Origin: Rossellomorea sp. y25 | Lineage (GTDB): Bacteria; Bacillota; Bacilli; Bacillales; Bacillaceae_B | Assembly: GCF_038049935.1 (NCBI RefSeq) | Contig: NZ_CP145886.1 | Location: 310,001-374,000 of the forward strand | Length of the DNA stretch: 64,000 bases | Direction of reading: 5' to 3' | Shown: positions 48,335 through 58,372 of the stretch, in pieces | Layout: each line of letters starts with the position of its first letter | Position numbering within the stretch: position 1 is the stretch's first letter | The notes under the pieces: model-generated | What the model saw: the letters and a program-made list of their open reading frames with translations, nothing else | Told to the model about the DNA's origin: nothing | Database searches by the model: none | Program-made: the position numbers and the translations under genes

Positions 48335-49765
48335 ATGAACTTTGAACCAGTAATCGGACTAGAAGTCCACGTAGAATTAAAAACGGACAGTAAGATGTTC
48401 TCTCCGGCACCGAACCATTTCGGAGCAGAGCCAAACACTAACACAAACGTAATCGACCTTGGATATCCCGGTGTTCTTCCGGTCGTTAACAAACGTGCCA
48501 TTGAGTTCGGGATGAAAGCAGCGATCGCATTGAACTGTGAAATCGCAACGGATACGAAGTTTGACCGTAAAAACTATTTCTATCCGGATAACCCGAAAGC
48601 CTACCAAATTTCTCAATTTGACAAGCCGATCGGTGAAAACGGTTGGATCGAAATTGAAGTGAACGGTGAGAAGAAACGCATCGGAATCACTCGTCTTCAC
48701 CTGGAAGAGGATGCTGGAAAGCTGACACACTCAGGCGACGGTTATTCCCTTGTCGACTATAACCGCCAAGGTACTCCTCTTATTGAGATTGTATCTGAGC
48801 CAGACATCCGCACACCGGAAGAAGCGTATGCGTATCTTGAGAAACTTAAATCCATCATTCAATATACAGGGGTTTCCGACTGTAAGATGGAAGAAGGATC
48901 GCTTCGCTGTGACGCCAACATTTCCCTTCGTCCAATCGGACAAGAGAAATTCGGTACGAAGGCCGAGCTTAAAAACCTGAACTCCTTTAACTTTGTTAAA
49001 AAAGGATTGGAGTATGAAATCGTCCGTCAGGAAAAGGTTCTTTTATCCGGAGGAATGATTCAACAGGAAACGCTTCGTTTCGATGAATCAACAGGTAAAA
49101 CGATCCTTATGCGTGTAAAAGAAGGATCGGATGATTACCGTTACTTCCCTGAACCTGATTTATTACACCTTCACATCGATCAAGAGTGGATGGACCGCAT
49201 CCGTGCAGAGATCCCTGAGCTTCCGGATGAGCGTAAAAAGCGCTATGTAGAAGATTTAGGCTTACCTGCGTATGATGCCATGGTTCTGACATTAACGAAA
49301 GAAATGTCCGATTTCTTCCAGGAAACCGTTGAAGCGGGTGCAGACGCGAAGCTTGCGTCCAACTGGCTGATGGGTGAGGTTTCAGCTTACTTAAATGCAC
49401 AGCAAAAAGAACTTGAAGATGTTAAGCTGACTCCTCAAGGACTGGCAGGCATGATCGAATTAATCGAAAAAGGAACGATTTCTTCCAAAATTGCGAAGAA
49501 AGTGTTCAAGGAACTAGTGGAAAACGGTGGAGATCCAGAACAAATCGTCAAAGAGAAGGGTCTCGTTCAAATCTCTGACGAAGGTGCCTTGCTCAAGATC
49601 GTGACGGAGACGCTTGATGCCAATCCACAATCCATCGAAGATTATAAGAACGGGAAAGATCGCGCCATCGGCTTCTTGGTTGGTCAAATCATGAAAGCAA
49701 CAAAAGGACAGGCCAACCCGCCGCTTGTTAACAAGCTGCTGCTTCAAGAAATTCAAAAACGCTAA
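48335..49765 (+). CDS. gatB: Asp/Glu-tRNA amidotransferase subunit GatB
   Basis: The kinase/transamidase subunit of 476 residues that activates Glu-tRNA(Gln). The N-terminal [36 protein letters not shown], and the C-terminal YqeY-like tRNA-binding tail ([24 protein letters not shown]) are diagnostic. The ATG at 48335 follows 'aaggggtg'; the GTG at 48326 overlaps it. Length equals the B. subtilis enzyme. Two terminators follow. Confidence 0.96.
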   Translation: MNFEPVIGLEVHVELKTDSKMFSPAPNHFGAEPNTNTNVIDLGYPGVLPVVNKRAIEFGMKAAIALNCEIATDTKFDRKNYFYPDNPKAYQISQFDKPIGENGWIEIEVNGEKKRIGITRLHLEEDAGKLTHSGDGYSLVDYNRQGTPLIEIVSEPDIRTPEEAYAYLEKLKSIIQYTGVSDCKMEEGSLRCDANISLRPIGQEKFGTKAELKNLNSFNFVKKGLEYEIVRQEKVLLSGGMIQQETLRFDESTGKTILMRVKEGSDDYRYFPEPDLLHLHIDQEWMDRIRAEIPELPDERKKRYVEDLGLPAYDAMVLTLTKEMSDFFQETVEAGADAKLASNWLMGEVSAYLNAQQKELEDVKLTPQGLAGMIELIEKGTISSKIAKKVFKELVENGGDPEQIVKEKGLVQISDEGALLKIVTETLDANPQSIEDYKNGKDRAIGFLVGQIMKATKGQANPPLVNKLLLQEIQKR

Positions 49766-49779
49766 AAATATAATCGCAG

Positions 49780-49816
49780 CCCCTGGAAACCTAATATTTC
49801 CAGGGGTGATTTTTTT
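49780..49816 (+). terminator. Rho-independent terminator of gatCAB
   Basis: Perfect stem CCCCTGGAAA / TTTCCAGGGG with a 7-nt loop, followed by TGATTTTTTT. Confidence 0.93.
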
Positions 49817-49820
49817 GTGA

Positions 49821-49868
49821 AAGAGGGACGGACCTTGATTTAAATCAAGGTCCGTCCCTCTTTTTTAG
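49821..49868. terminator. Perfect 42-bp palindrome of the dispersed repeat, terminator-like
   Basis: AAGAGGGACGGACCTTGATTT is followed with no spacer by its exact complement, and then by TTTTTT. It is two AGGGACGGACCT elements head to head, directly behind the normal gatB terminator. It can act as a second terminator in the plus direction. Confidence 0.9.
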
Positions 49869-50040
49869 TTCAAGTTTTCCTGAAAAACATGATTTTTCTG
49901 CGTTTTATGTAGGTATTTTAACCCGATGTTGAAAAAGGAAATATGTAGGTCTTTTGGCTCGTTCGAGGTGGATAGTGCTTGTACTATAGTATATTTAATA
50001 TTTTAAATAGTTGGAAAATTCTTATAAAGAGGTGTTGTAA

Positions 50041-51711
<1,671 letters not shown>

Positions 51712-51812
51712 ATATGCTGAATGAGGAGAAGGGCTGTAATGGCTCTTCTTTTCTTTGTTCTTCCTGGTACTATATGGTGCGGGTTTTATTTGAATCCTAC
51801 ATGTGGTCATGG

Positions 51813-51968
51813 CTATATTTGTTTCTTCTTTGCTTTTTCCAGAATCTTCTTGGCTAGTCGATAATACGTATCCGCTTCGACTTTTGATTCAGCTCTCTTT
51901 AGCTGCATCATATAGTTTTGGAATCGAAGTTTGTCGACGGACGAGACTTTCATCACAATTTTTCTCAT
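51813..51968 (-). CDS. 51-residue charged helical protein, paralogue of the 54-residue protein at 52464
   Basis: A short, easily missed gene: ATG after AAAGGAGTG with good spacing, then 51 codons. The product is basic and predicted helical, without signal or membrane span. Its second half, roughly LKRAESKVEADTYYRLAKKI, aligns with the protein encoded at 52464-52628 on the other strand (LKEADSLVELNYYYNKVAKI). The shared pattern is YxxxLKxAxSxVExxxYYxxxxKIxEK. It is divergent from the DUF4257 gene. Function unknown. Confidence 0.7.
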   Translation of the reverse strand: MRKIVMKVSSVDKLRFQNYMMQLKRAESKVEADTYYRLAKKILEKAKKKQI

Positions 51969-52069
51969 TTCGGCACTCCTTTAGTGGACAAAATTGCGTC
52001 CAATTATCTATTCTGAATTTTCTGTAAATAATGTATAATAATAGTAAATGATTCCAGAGGGTGGATAGA

Positions 52070-52498
52070 ATGTCCTTATTCGAAGTGATCTTGTTGCCAA
52101 TGTTAATGGGTGGTATTGGAGGCTTAGGACATATTCTGGTTTTCAAAAATGGTCATTTCACTTTTCCGCGAAAATTTATCGATGACCAAGGTGAGAGGCA
52201 CTATCTTTTTGGTTCAACAAAGGATATTATCATAGGCATTCTAGCAGGGTATCTGTCAGTATTACCGGTTGTTGAAACGGTCCCGATCTGGTATGTCATC
52301 TATATTAGTTTATTATCAGGTATCGGGGGAAGTTCCGTCATCACACGAAAAATCGAACAAAATTTAGCAAGCACCAAAGCGTCTTATATTCAAGAGCTAT
52401 CTCATTATCAGCTCGAACCGACCTCTAAGGGAGGGACTCCAAACCATAATGAGGTGAAACCTGTTGGCGAAGTGGAAGAAAAAGAGAATCAAGGTTGA
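52070..52498 (+). CDS. DUF4257-like membrane protein
   Basis: A 142-residue protein with about four hydrophobic stretches in the first 105 residues: FEVILLPMLMGGIGGLGHI, a 'FTFPRKF...YLFGSTKDIIIGILAGYLSVLPV' region, and VIYISLLSGIGGSSVI. A hydrophilic tail follows. The GGxGGLGHI and PRK patterns resemble DUF4257 small membrane proteins; the assignment is from memory. Function unknown. The ATG at 52070 follows 'gagggtgg'. Its 3' end overlaps the next small gene by 35 bp, in another frame. Confidence 0.65.
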   Translation: MSLFEVILLPMLMGGIGGLGHILVFKNGHFTFPRKFIDDQGERHYLFGSTKDIIIGILAGYLSVLPVVETVPIWYVIYISLLSGIGGSSVITRKIEQNLASTKASYIQELSHYQLEPTSKGGTPNHNEVKPVGEVEEKENQG

Positions 52499-52628
52499 GC
52501 TGCCACCAGAAGATTATGAAAAAGCAAATCATTATCTAAAAAGACTGAAGGAGGCAGATAGCCTAGTCGAGCTGAACTACTACTATAATAAAGTGGCAAA
52601 AATTATAGAAAAATCACAAAATGTTTAA
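52464..52628 (+). CDS. 54-residue charged helical protein, paralogue of the 51-residue protein at 51813
   Basis: A TTG start (LAKWKKKRIKVE..., read as Met) lies 7 nt after 'gaggtg', inside the end of the upstream membrane-protein gene but in a different frame. An upstream in-frame stop rules out a longer form. The product is a charged amphipathic helix ending in an asparagine/valine tail. It aligns with the minus-strand protein at 51813-51968 over about 40 residues (LKxAxSxVExxxYYxxxxKI). Coupling to the membrane protein suggests they work together. Function unknown. Confidence 0.68.
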   Translation: MAKWKKKRIKVELPPEDYEKANHYLKRLKEADSLVELNYYYNKVAKIIEKSQNV

Positions 52629-53058
52629 GATGGTTCAATTCAAGAGTAGTCCTATACCTATCTACTTTAACCAAAAAATGTGAGGGTGAAACTGACAATT
52701 GAGTCAGCTTTTTTTCTGTTAAGAAAAGATGTATGAAAGATAGTTCTCTTCACATACTTACTTATTCCATCCCCCTCTGGAAAAAAATAGTCTGGGAGTA
52801 GCACTATGCTATTCCTTTTTTTAGATTGAAGGATTATAAGAAATAGAGTTCATAAGAACCTGTAAACCTGCCCGTTACGGTGCTTTTCTTATATTATATT
52901 CCTACAGGCATAATCGTACAATTGAAATTTTGAATAGAATGAAAATTATATTTTCCTTGTGAAATACGAGAAACATGAATATGCTATAAGGAGAATTTAA
53001 GAGAGAAAAGATGTTGGTGCTTCACTGGAATGAGTGTGGGGCTGGAGGAGGAAGAAAC
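52629..53058. other. Non-coding stretch with two weak terminator-like hairpins
   Basis: AACTGAC...GTCAGCTTTTTTT at about 52689-52717 follows the small-protein gene. A second hairpin, AATAG...CTATT flanked by A and T runs, lies at about 52785-52821. No gene is visible in the remainder. The frame extending the thioredoxin-like gene upstream to 53011 lies beyond its ribosome binding site. Confidence 0.5.
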
Positions 53059-53625
53059 ATGAACTTAGAGCAATGGTTCACTAAAGGGATGACACCTGAA
53101 GATTACTTGGAATATATGAGTGTACATAAAGAAAATACCGAAGCGATCAGGAAGAACTTTACGATTCCACAAGAAGACATAGAAGTTTTGGCTAAACTCG
53201 GAGAACACTCCTTACGGGTGATTGCCATCACGGAAGATTGGTGTGGAGATGCCATGCTGAATATCCCGATTCTGTTGAAACTGGCAAAATCCGCTGACAT
53301 GGACGTACGGATGATTTTACGGGATGAAAACCTTGAACTGATGGATCAATACTTAACGAATGGCATCTCGAGAGCGATCCCCATTTTCATTTTCATCGAT
53401 CGTGATGGAAATGAAAAGCTGGTATGGGGACCCAGAGCCCCTATGGTAAAGAAGATCGTGGATGATGAACGGGCGAAGCTGCCACCGAAGGATCATGAGC
53501 TTTTTCCAAAAAAGCAGAGGGAAATGATTCAACGCTTAACTTCTCAATATTCGAAAGATGAAGAAGTATGGCAGGAAGTGTATGAAAGCTTGAAAACAAG
53601 TCTTGTCCAGAATGTGCTGATGTAA
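53059..53625 (+). CDS. Thioredoxin-fold protein (thioredoxin family, PF14595-like)
   Basis: A 188-residue cytosolic protein. The thioredoxin-like core (about residues 40-135) carries EDWCGDAMLN, where canonical thioredoxins have WCGPC. Only the first cysteine is present, so this is a monothiol-type site. AIPIFIFIDRDGN provides the cis-proline loop. Substrate unknown. The ATG at 53059 follows GGAGGAGG; the frame from 53011 lies upstream of that site. A terminator follows. Confidence 0.82.
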   Translation: MNLEQWFTKGMTPEDYLEYMSVHKENTEAIRKNFTIPQEDIEVLAKLGEHSLRVIAITEDWCGDAMLNIPILLKLAKSADMDVRMILRDENLELMDQYLTNGISRAIPIFIFIDRDGNEKLVWGPRAPMVKKIVDDERAKLPPKDHELFPKKQREMIQRLTSQYSKDEEVWQEVYESLKTSLVQNVLM

Positions 53626-53640
53626 AAAGGATCCGAATAT

Positions 53641-53677
53641 AAGAAGACATCCGGTCGTTTCTGGAGTCTTCTTTTTT
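53641..53677 (+). terminator. Rho-independent terminator
   Basis: AAGAAGAC / GTCTTCTT stem with a 16-nt loop and a run of six T residues, after the thioredoxin-like gene. Confidence 0.82.
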
Positions 53678-53807
53678 AAAAGGCATGATGTCTTCATACT
53701 CACTCAAAATAGAATGGTAAAAAGTACCCGTCGACATGGGATTTTTTGCCGGTTCACGAATGACGGAATTCGCGTTAATATGGTATAGGATGAGGAGTTG
53801 AAGCATC

Positions 53808-54188
53808 ATGATTCACCAAAAGACAAATACAATTGTTATAGAAGCGCTAAATAAATTTCCCCATAAAATTCACATTAAATTGGGAGAAATCCTGCGTGAA
53901 CGAGGATTGACACAAGGCGATCTTCATCGCTTAACAGGGCTAAGAGTGGCTACGATCAATGAGCTAGTGAATTTCAAGAAGAAATCCTTAACGGTGGCTC
54001 ATCTTGTTTCCATTATGATCGCCCTTAGAATTACAGACATTCGTGATCTCATCGAAATAGAATTTGATCAAGAAGTTCGGGACTACTTCAATGAAGAAAA
54101 TCAACGAATGAAAAACGGATTTACTCCTGACCTGACAAAAACCGCTGAACAAAATGTAAAGCGAATCGCAGCTGGAGCAAACAACTAA
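53808..54188 (+). CDS. XRE-family helix-turn-helix regulator
   Basis: A 126-residue protein with a Cro/CI-type helix-turn-helix (about residues 22-84). It includes GEILRERGLTQGDLHRLTGL and RVATINELVNFKKKSLTVAHLVSIMIAL. The short C-terminal extension is charged. Likely a small DNA-binding repressor; its targets cannot be read from the window. The ATG lies 10 nt after 'gaggag'. A clear terminator follows. Confidence 0.85.
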   Translation: MIHQKTNTIVIEALNKFPHKIHIKLGEILRERGLTQGDLHRLTGLRVATINELVNFKKKSLTVAHLVSIMIALRITDIRDLIEIEFDQEVRDYFNEENQRMKNGFTPDLTKTAEQNVKRIAAGANN

Positions 54189-54203
54189 ACATCATTGCAT
54201 CTC

Positions 54204-54234
54204 AAACGGTCATTTCTGATGGCCGTTTTTTTTT
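54204..54234 (+). terminator. Rho-independent terminator
   Basis: AAACGGTCAT / ATGGCCGTTT stem followed by more than eight T residues. Confidence 0.9.
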
Positions 54235-54239
54235 AGGTT

Positions 54240-54403
54240 GGGGACGGACCTCTATTTCTTATTCATATTCCCATGTCAAATGATAGAAATATAATATATT
54301 TCAAGGTTTACAACTAGTCAAAACAGGATAATTCCTTAAGGTAAGTAATAATTTAGCAGTTTTTTAACTATAACGATATAAAGACCATGGAGGTCCGTCC
54401 CTC
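54240..54403. repeat. Pair of AGGTCCGTCCCT elements, inverted, about 140 bp apart
   Basis: GGGGACGGACCT (54240-54251) and GGAGGTCCGTCCCTC (54389-54403) lie in opposite orientation in the approximately 350-bp gap between the XRE and methyltransferase genes. The A/T-rich bases between them hold no gene. Confidence 0.75.
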
Positions 54404-54542
54404 TAACATTCAGACAGCAGGAGTTTTGGGACAGGATACAGAATGTAGTATGTATGGAATAGCCAGGTTTTTGTGTTGGAGTTGAAATGAAATCGTAACG
54501 TTCATTTTAGTGAAAATCAATTATGATAGGGGAAGAGAGTAA

Positions 54543-55322
54543 ATGGAAGTTAATTTTGGTCATGTGACCTCTCGTTATGCTGCGTCTTGTGATGATATAC
54601 CGCATCAATTTTTTGATACGTTAAAGGTCAGGGGAATTGTGTGGGAAGGCAGAAAAGTGGCTGAAATTGGTTCTGGTACCGGTGCTATGACTCGAAAGCT
54701 TCACAAGCGTGGAGCCGAAGTGATAGGGGTCGAGCCGTCTATTGAACTTAGGAAAGCTGCCAAGGCATTAGAGAGTAAGAAATACTTGGAAATCCCATAT
54801 CTTACAGGTACAGCTGAATCTACGAATCTGCCGGATCAATACTATGATATTACCATGATCCACAGAAGCTGGCATTTATTCGACCGCCCGAAAGCGATTA
54901 GCGAAATGAAGCGGATACTTAAGGAAAAAGGAATGTTCATTGTGAGTGATTCAAGCTTCCTTCCACATCACGAAGTGGTAAAGGATACGATGACGTTTTT
55001 ACATGAACATATAGAGATAACCCCACCAGGATCAAAAGTCGATTCAGTGAAACGGTTGAATGGATTTCCAGTGGAATGGCTGTTAGAATGGCAGGAAGCT
55101 GACTTTAACTTGAAAGATTTTTACACATTTTATTACCCAGTCGACTTTACGTTACAGTCTTGGTGTGAGCGAGTAGGCTCCTTATCCTGGCTCACTCATT
55201 TAGAGGATAGTGAGAGAGAGGGATTACTGCAATCATTACATACGTTCCTGTCCGAACGTTACGATGCTCTTCATGAGTTTACTCTTCAGCACCAGTTTAC
55301 AGTCTGCCTGATGAAAAAGTAG
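54543..55322 (+). CDS. Class I SAM-dependent methyltransferase
   Basis: A 259-residue protein with the Rossmann methyltransferase motif I, VAEIGSGTGAMTRKL (about residues 39-53), then the acidic loop VIGVEPS and the motif DITMIHRSWHLFD (about 102-114). The C-terminal 100 residues are variable and may bind substrate. Substrate not deducible. The ATG is preceded by 'gataggggaaga'. The gene ends 5 bp before the N-acetyltransferase gene, so they probably form an operon. Confidence 0.85.
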   Translation: MEVNFGHVTSRYAASCDDIPHQFFDTLKVRGIVWEGRKVAEIGSGTGAMTRKLHKRGAEVIGVEPSIELRKAAKALESKKYLEIPYLTGTAESTNLPDQYYDITMIHRSWHLFDRPKAISEMKRILKEKGMFIVSDSSFLPHHEVVKDTMTFLHEHIEITPPGSKVDSVKRLNGFPVEWLLEWQEADFNLKDFYTFYYPVDFTLQSWCERVGSLSWLTHLEDSEREGLLQSLHTFLSERYDALHEFTLQHQFTVCLMKK

Positions 55323-55327
55323 AAAGA

Positions 55328-56134
55328 GTGATCGGATTGGAAGCAGTAAAAAAATATGTAAACTATTTAAATATGGATATAGAGCCCCCAACGTTAAACT
55401 ATTTGCAACGACTAATCCAGCAGCACTTAATCAGGATTCCATATGAAACCTTCAGTAAATTTTATTATTTCTCTCAAGGTGAATCCTTTGTGCCTTCTTT
55501 ACACACCTTCGCAGAAAATCTCCACTCCAAAGGGTGGGGAGGCACCTGTTTTACATTAAATATTAATTTTGGGAGACTATTGAAGAAATTGGGATTTGAT
55601 TGTCAATTTGTCAGAGTGCAGCCGGGTCACCTTGGATTGATGATTACCATTGATAACCGTAAGCTCTACGTGGATGTGGGATATGGGTCACCGATCATGA
55701 AGCCTGTCGAGCTTGAAGCGAGACAAAGACATCTTCTTCACGGCTTCGGGGAAGAAATTATTTTCACCCAGAAAGACATTCGTGAATTTGAAGTGGATCG
55801 CCGTTCAAATGGCAAATCCTTTGTGAAAAAAACCATTGAGTGGATCCCATTAGAGGAAGAAGAATTAGAAGCCGACATAGAAGCATCCTACTTGGATTCC
55901 GATGATAACATTACAATGAGAAGAATCACCGCCGTTCGCTTCCAGGGCAATCAGTGCTACTTCCTGCGTAATGAGACATTGAAAGTGATGACCTACCGGA
56001 ACATCCGTGAATATCAGATGAAGGATCTTGATAAGTGGAAAGATATCGTCGGGGAAGTCTACCACTTTGATTCTTCGTCCCTACAGGAATCCATCCAGTT
56101 TTTACATCAGCGGAATATCAAACTGTTCCCATAA
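55328..56134 (+). CDS. Arylamine N-acetyltransferase family protein
   Basis: A 268-residue member of the NAT family, which transfers acetyl from acetyl-CoA to arylamines and hydrazines. The Cys-His-Asp triad is recognisable: Cys74 in GWGGTCFTLN, His in PGHLGL (about residue 101) and Asp in YVDVGYG (about 116). The family usually has RGG before the cysteine; here it is WGG. The start is GTG 55328 or TTG 55337. Probably co-transcribed with the methyltransferase just upstream. Confidence 0.85.
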   Translation: MIGLEAVKKYVNYLNMDIEPPTLNYLQRLIQQHLIRIPYETFSKFYYFSQGESFVPSLHTFAENLHSKGWGGTCFTLNINFGRLLKKLGFDCQFVRVQPGHLGLMITIDNRKLYVDVGYGSPIMKPVELEARQRHLLHGFGEEIIFTQKDIREFEVDRRSNGKSFVKKTIEWIPLEEEELEADIEASYLDSDDNITMRRITAVRFQGNQCYFLRNETLKVMTYRNIREYQMKDLDKWKDIVGEVYHFDSSSLQESIQFLHQRNIKLFP

Positions 56135-56175
56135 GCCGTCTGGAATATCGAACTGATATTCTGGATGGTTTTTTT
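56135..56175 (+). terminator. Rho-independent terminator
   Basis: GCCGTCTGGAATATC pairs, with several G-U pairs, to GATATTCTGGATGGT; seven T residues follow. Confidence 0.82.
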
Positions 56176-56183
56176 GTTTATAC

Positions 56184-56639
56184 TTAAGGTTTCATAATCA
56201 TAAGAATGAATAGTAGAACTCCGAGAGTGGAAGCCATATAAAAGTAACGGTCAACTTTCACTAAGTGACGTTGGATTTCTTCGGGTGGCGCCCCTGTAAG
56301 GTGCTCATTCTCCGGCAAGGATATCCATTCGCTTATTTTTTTGGAGAGGGGTGTGATGAAACCAATGACGATGATTTGAATGAGAATATAAAGTATAACA
56401 GACCCCAGAATCCACAACTGTGCAAAACTCCCATAATCCCCTTTATAAAAAAGGATAAATCCTGTTAACACGGCAATGCTTCCACCAATTTTAGGGAAAT
56501 ATTCTAATCGTCTATTCAATTCTGTCGTCACCTTCAATTGTTCAACGCTTTTGTCAGGCCGGGTCAAAACATGTGCGAAAAACGTTGGCCCAACCCCGAT
56601 AATGGCAGACAGTACATGTAAAAGAATCAACCATTCCAT
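56184..56639 (-). CDS. DUF2269-type integral membrane protein
   Basis: A 151-residue protein with four hydrophobic helices (about residues 3-24, 50-66, 74-96 and 130-149). The N-terminal WLILLHVLSAIIGVGPTFFAHV places a His and a G-x-G-P within the first helix, typical of DUF2269. Function unknown. GGAGGTG precedes the ATG. It converges on the N-acetyltransferase gene, sharing the intervening hairpin. Confidence 0.82.
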   Translation of the reverse strand: MEWLILLHVLSAIIGVGPTFFAHVLTRPDKSVEQLKVTTELNRRLEYFPKIGGSIAVLTGFILFYKGDYGSFAQLWILGSVILYILIQIIVIGFITPLSKKISEWISLPENEHLTGAPPEEIQRHLVKVDRYFYMASTLGVLLFILMIMKP

Positions 56640-56924
56640 CTGAGCACCTCCATGATGAGTAATCTATAAACATTACGAAAGAGAGTGCCGATTTATGTAT
56701 TTTTTATAACAATGAGCGGGGGAGGCTGCTATACGACATAACAATTTTCATTTTTCATTAGATTTTTCCAGCGAAAAGAGTTATGATATTGACCGGTAGA
56801 CGCTTTATAATAGATAGCCTATTGAATTAAAATTGCATGAAAAAAAATAATTAGTATATGATGTTAAAAGATGGAATATAACAGGACGAGTTTTTGGAAT
56901 TAATACAGATTAGGATGATGGGGT
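56640..56924. other. Divergent intergenic region between the DUF2269 gene and dgkB
   Basis: A/T-rich, with no gene. A TTGCAT / TATGAT pair with about 18-bp spacing near 56832-56860 is a possible dgkB promoter. TTGACC and TATAAT near 56788-56810 are too close together to be one promoter. Confidence 0.35.
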
Positions 56925-57839
56925 ATGAAACGAGCAAGAATTATTTATAATCCTACTTCTGGCCGAGAGCTATTTAAAAAGCACCTTGCAGAAGTATTAA
57001 TTAAATTAGAACAAGCTGGATATGAAACCTCTGTTCACGCAACCATTTGCGAAGGAGATGCGACAGAAGCTGCGCGCATTGCTGTAGAACGCAAGTACGA
57101 TATTGTTGTCGCTGCAGGAGGAGATGGCACTCTAAATGAAGTAGTCAACGGTTTAGCCGAACAGGATTACCGACCGAAACTTGGAATTGTTCCAATGGGG
57201 ACAACGAATGACTTCGCACGGGCTCTTCACATTCCAAAGGATATTGGATCAGCCATTGATGTCATCACTAAGGGTGAATCCATTCCTGTCGATATCGGGC
57301 GCATGAATGAACGCTACTTCATTAACATAGCCGGTGGAGGAAGAATCACAGAATTGACCTATGAAGTGCCAAGTAAGCTTAAAACGATGATGGGGCAGCT
57401 GGCCTACTATTTAAAAGGAATTGAAATGCTTCCATCCATCAAGCCGACTGATGTTTCCATTGAGTATGATGGAAAGCTATTTGAAGGAGAAGCGATGCTA
57501 TTCCTCATTGGTTTAACGAACTCTGTCGGGGGCTTTGAAAAGTTGGCACCGGATGCCTCGATCAATGATGGCTTATTTTCTCTCTTAATTTTAAAGAAAA
57601 CAAATCTGGCTGAGTTTATCCGCATTGCGACATTAGCCGTTCGTGGCGAGCACGTAAATGATCCTAACGTGATTTACACCCAAGCCAATCGAATTAAAAT
57701 CAAAGCAAAAGAAAAAGTACAGCTGAATGTAGATGGTGAGCTGGGAGGTGTCCTTCCAGCAGAATTCGAAAACCTTTACCGCCATTTGCAAGTATTTGTC
57801 CCTCTTGATAAGATTCGCCCTGAAGATAAAGCTGAATAA
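56925..57839 (+). CDS. dgkB: Diacylglycerol kinase DgkB
   Basis: A soluble lipid kinase of 304 residues that returns diacylglycerol, released by lipoteichoic acid synthesis, to phospholipid synthesis. The DAGK catalytic domain starts ARIIYNPTSGRELF. It has the nucleotide-binding AAGGDGTLNEVVNGL (about residues 63-77), VPMGTTNDFARAL and NIAGGG. In B. subtilis (YerQ) it lies near gatCAB, as here. The ATG has only a weak upstream site (ggatgatggggt). Confidence 0.94.
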   Translation: MKRARIIYNPTSGRELFKKHLAEVLIKLEQAGYETSVHATICEGDATEAARIAVERKYDIVVAAGGDGTLNEVVNGLAEQDYRPKLGIVPMGTTNDFARALHIPKDIGSAIDVITKGESIPVDIGRMNERYFINIAGGGRITELTYEVPSKLKTMMGQLAYYLKGIEMLPSIKPTDVSIEYDGKLFEGEAMLFLIGLTNSVGGFEKLAPDASINDGLFSLLILKKTNLAEFIRIATLAVRGEHVNDPNVIYTQANRIKIKAKEKVQLNVDGELGGVLPAEFENLYRHLQVFVPLDKIRPEDKAE

Positions 57840-57844
57840 TGATA

Positions 57845-57875
57845 AAAGGAATGCCGTGGTGGCATTCCTTTTTTG
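57845..57875 (+). terminator. Rho-independent terminator after dgkB
   Basis: AAAGGAATGCC / GGCATTCCTTT with a 5-nt loop and a T-run. Confidence 0.93.
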
Positions 57876-57888
57876 TATATTTGATTCT

Positions 57889-58239
57889 CTAGTTAACGAA
57901 CAAAAACACACTAAAAGACAATGGGAAACCAATTAGAAAACCCCATCCAATCTGTTGTTTATGACGGAAAGGAACTTTTCTCACAATCCAAGACAGAATG
58001 TGGGCCACAATCACAAATGTAAAGACCCAAATGAGTTGTCCCACCACAAACACAAATAAATAAGCAAGGATGGATTCTTTATTTAGTAAGAGGGAAATCC
58101 CAAAACCAAAGGTCAAGGTTAAAAAAGTGACTGCAATCAGGGTGTAGGGTAGCCACCATCTTCTTGACTTGAGAGCGAATAATACTCCAAGAAAAACATT
58201 TCCTACGAGGATAAGGTTTACTAAGAAGTCTGGGTTCAT
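57889..58239 (-). CDS. Four-span membrane protein of unknown function
   Basis: A 116-residue, very hydrophobic protein with four predicted spans (about residues 5-22, 30-52, 58-85 and 96-115) separated by short basic loops (KSRRWW, RKVPFRHKQQ). I do not recognise a family. GAAGGTAG lies upstream of the ATG. It converges with dgkB across the terminator. Confidence 0.7.
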   Translation of the reverse strand: MNPDFLVNLILVGNVFLGVLFALKSRRWWLPYTLIAVTFLTLTFGFGISLLLNKESILAYLFVFVVGQLIWVFTFVIVAHILSWIVRKVPFRHKQQIGWGFLIGFPLSFSVFLFVN

Positions 58240-58372
58240 ATTTATCTACCTTCTCTTTCTAGAATTGTTGCACATACCATTTTACCCTTTGTTCATCGGA
58301 TAAAACGAGGTAAGTTTTAACATCAAATCTAGTAAAATGAAGAATTACATGAACCTGTTAAAAGAATAGGTC

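Noticed and set aside
51803..52027. Plus-strand 74-codon frame upstream of the DUF4257-like gene
   Set aside because: It overlaps the minus-strand 51-aa gene, which has the better ribosome binding site and a paralogue; the plus-strand frame has neither.
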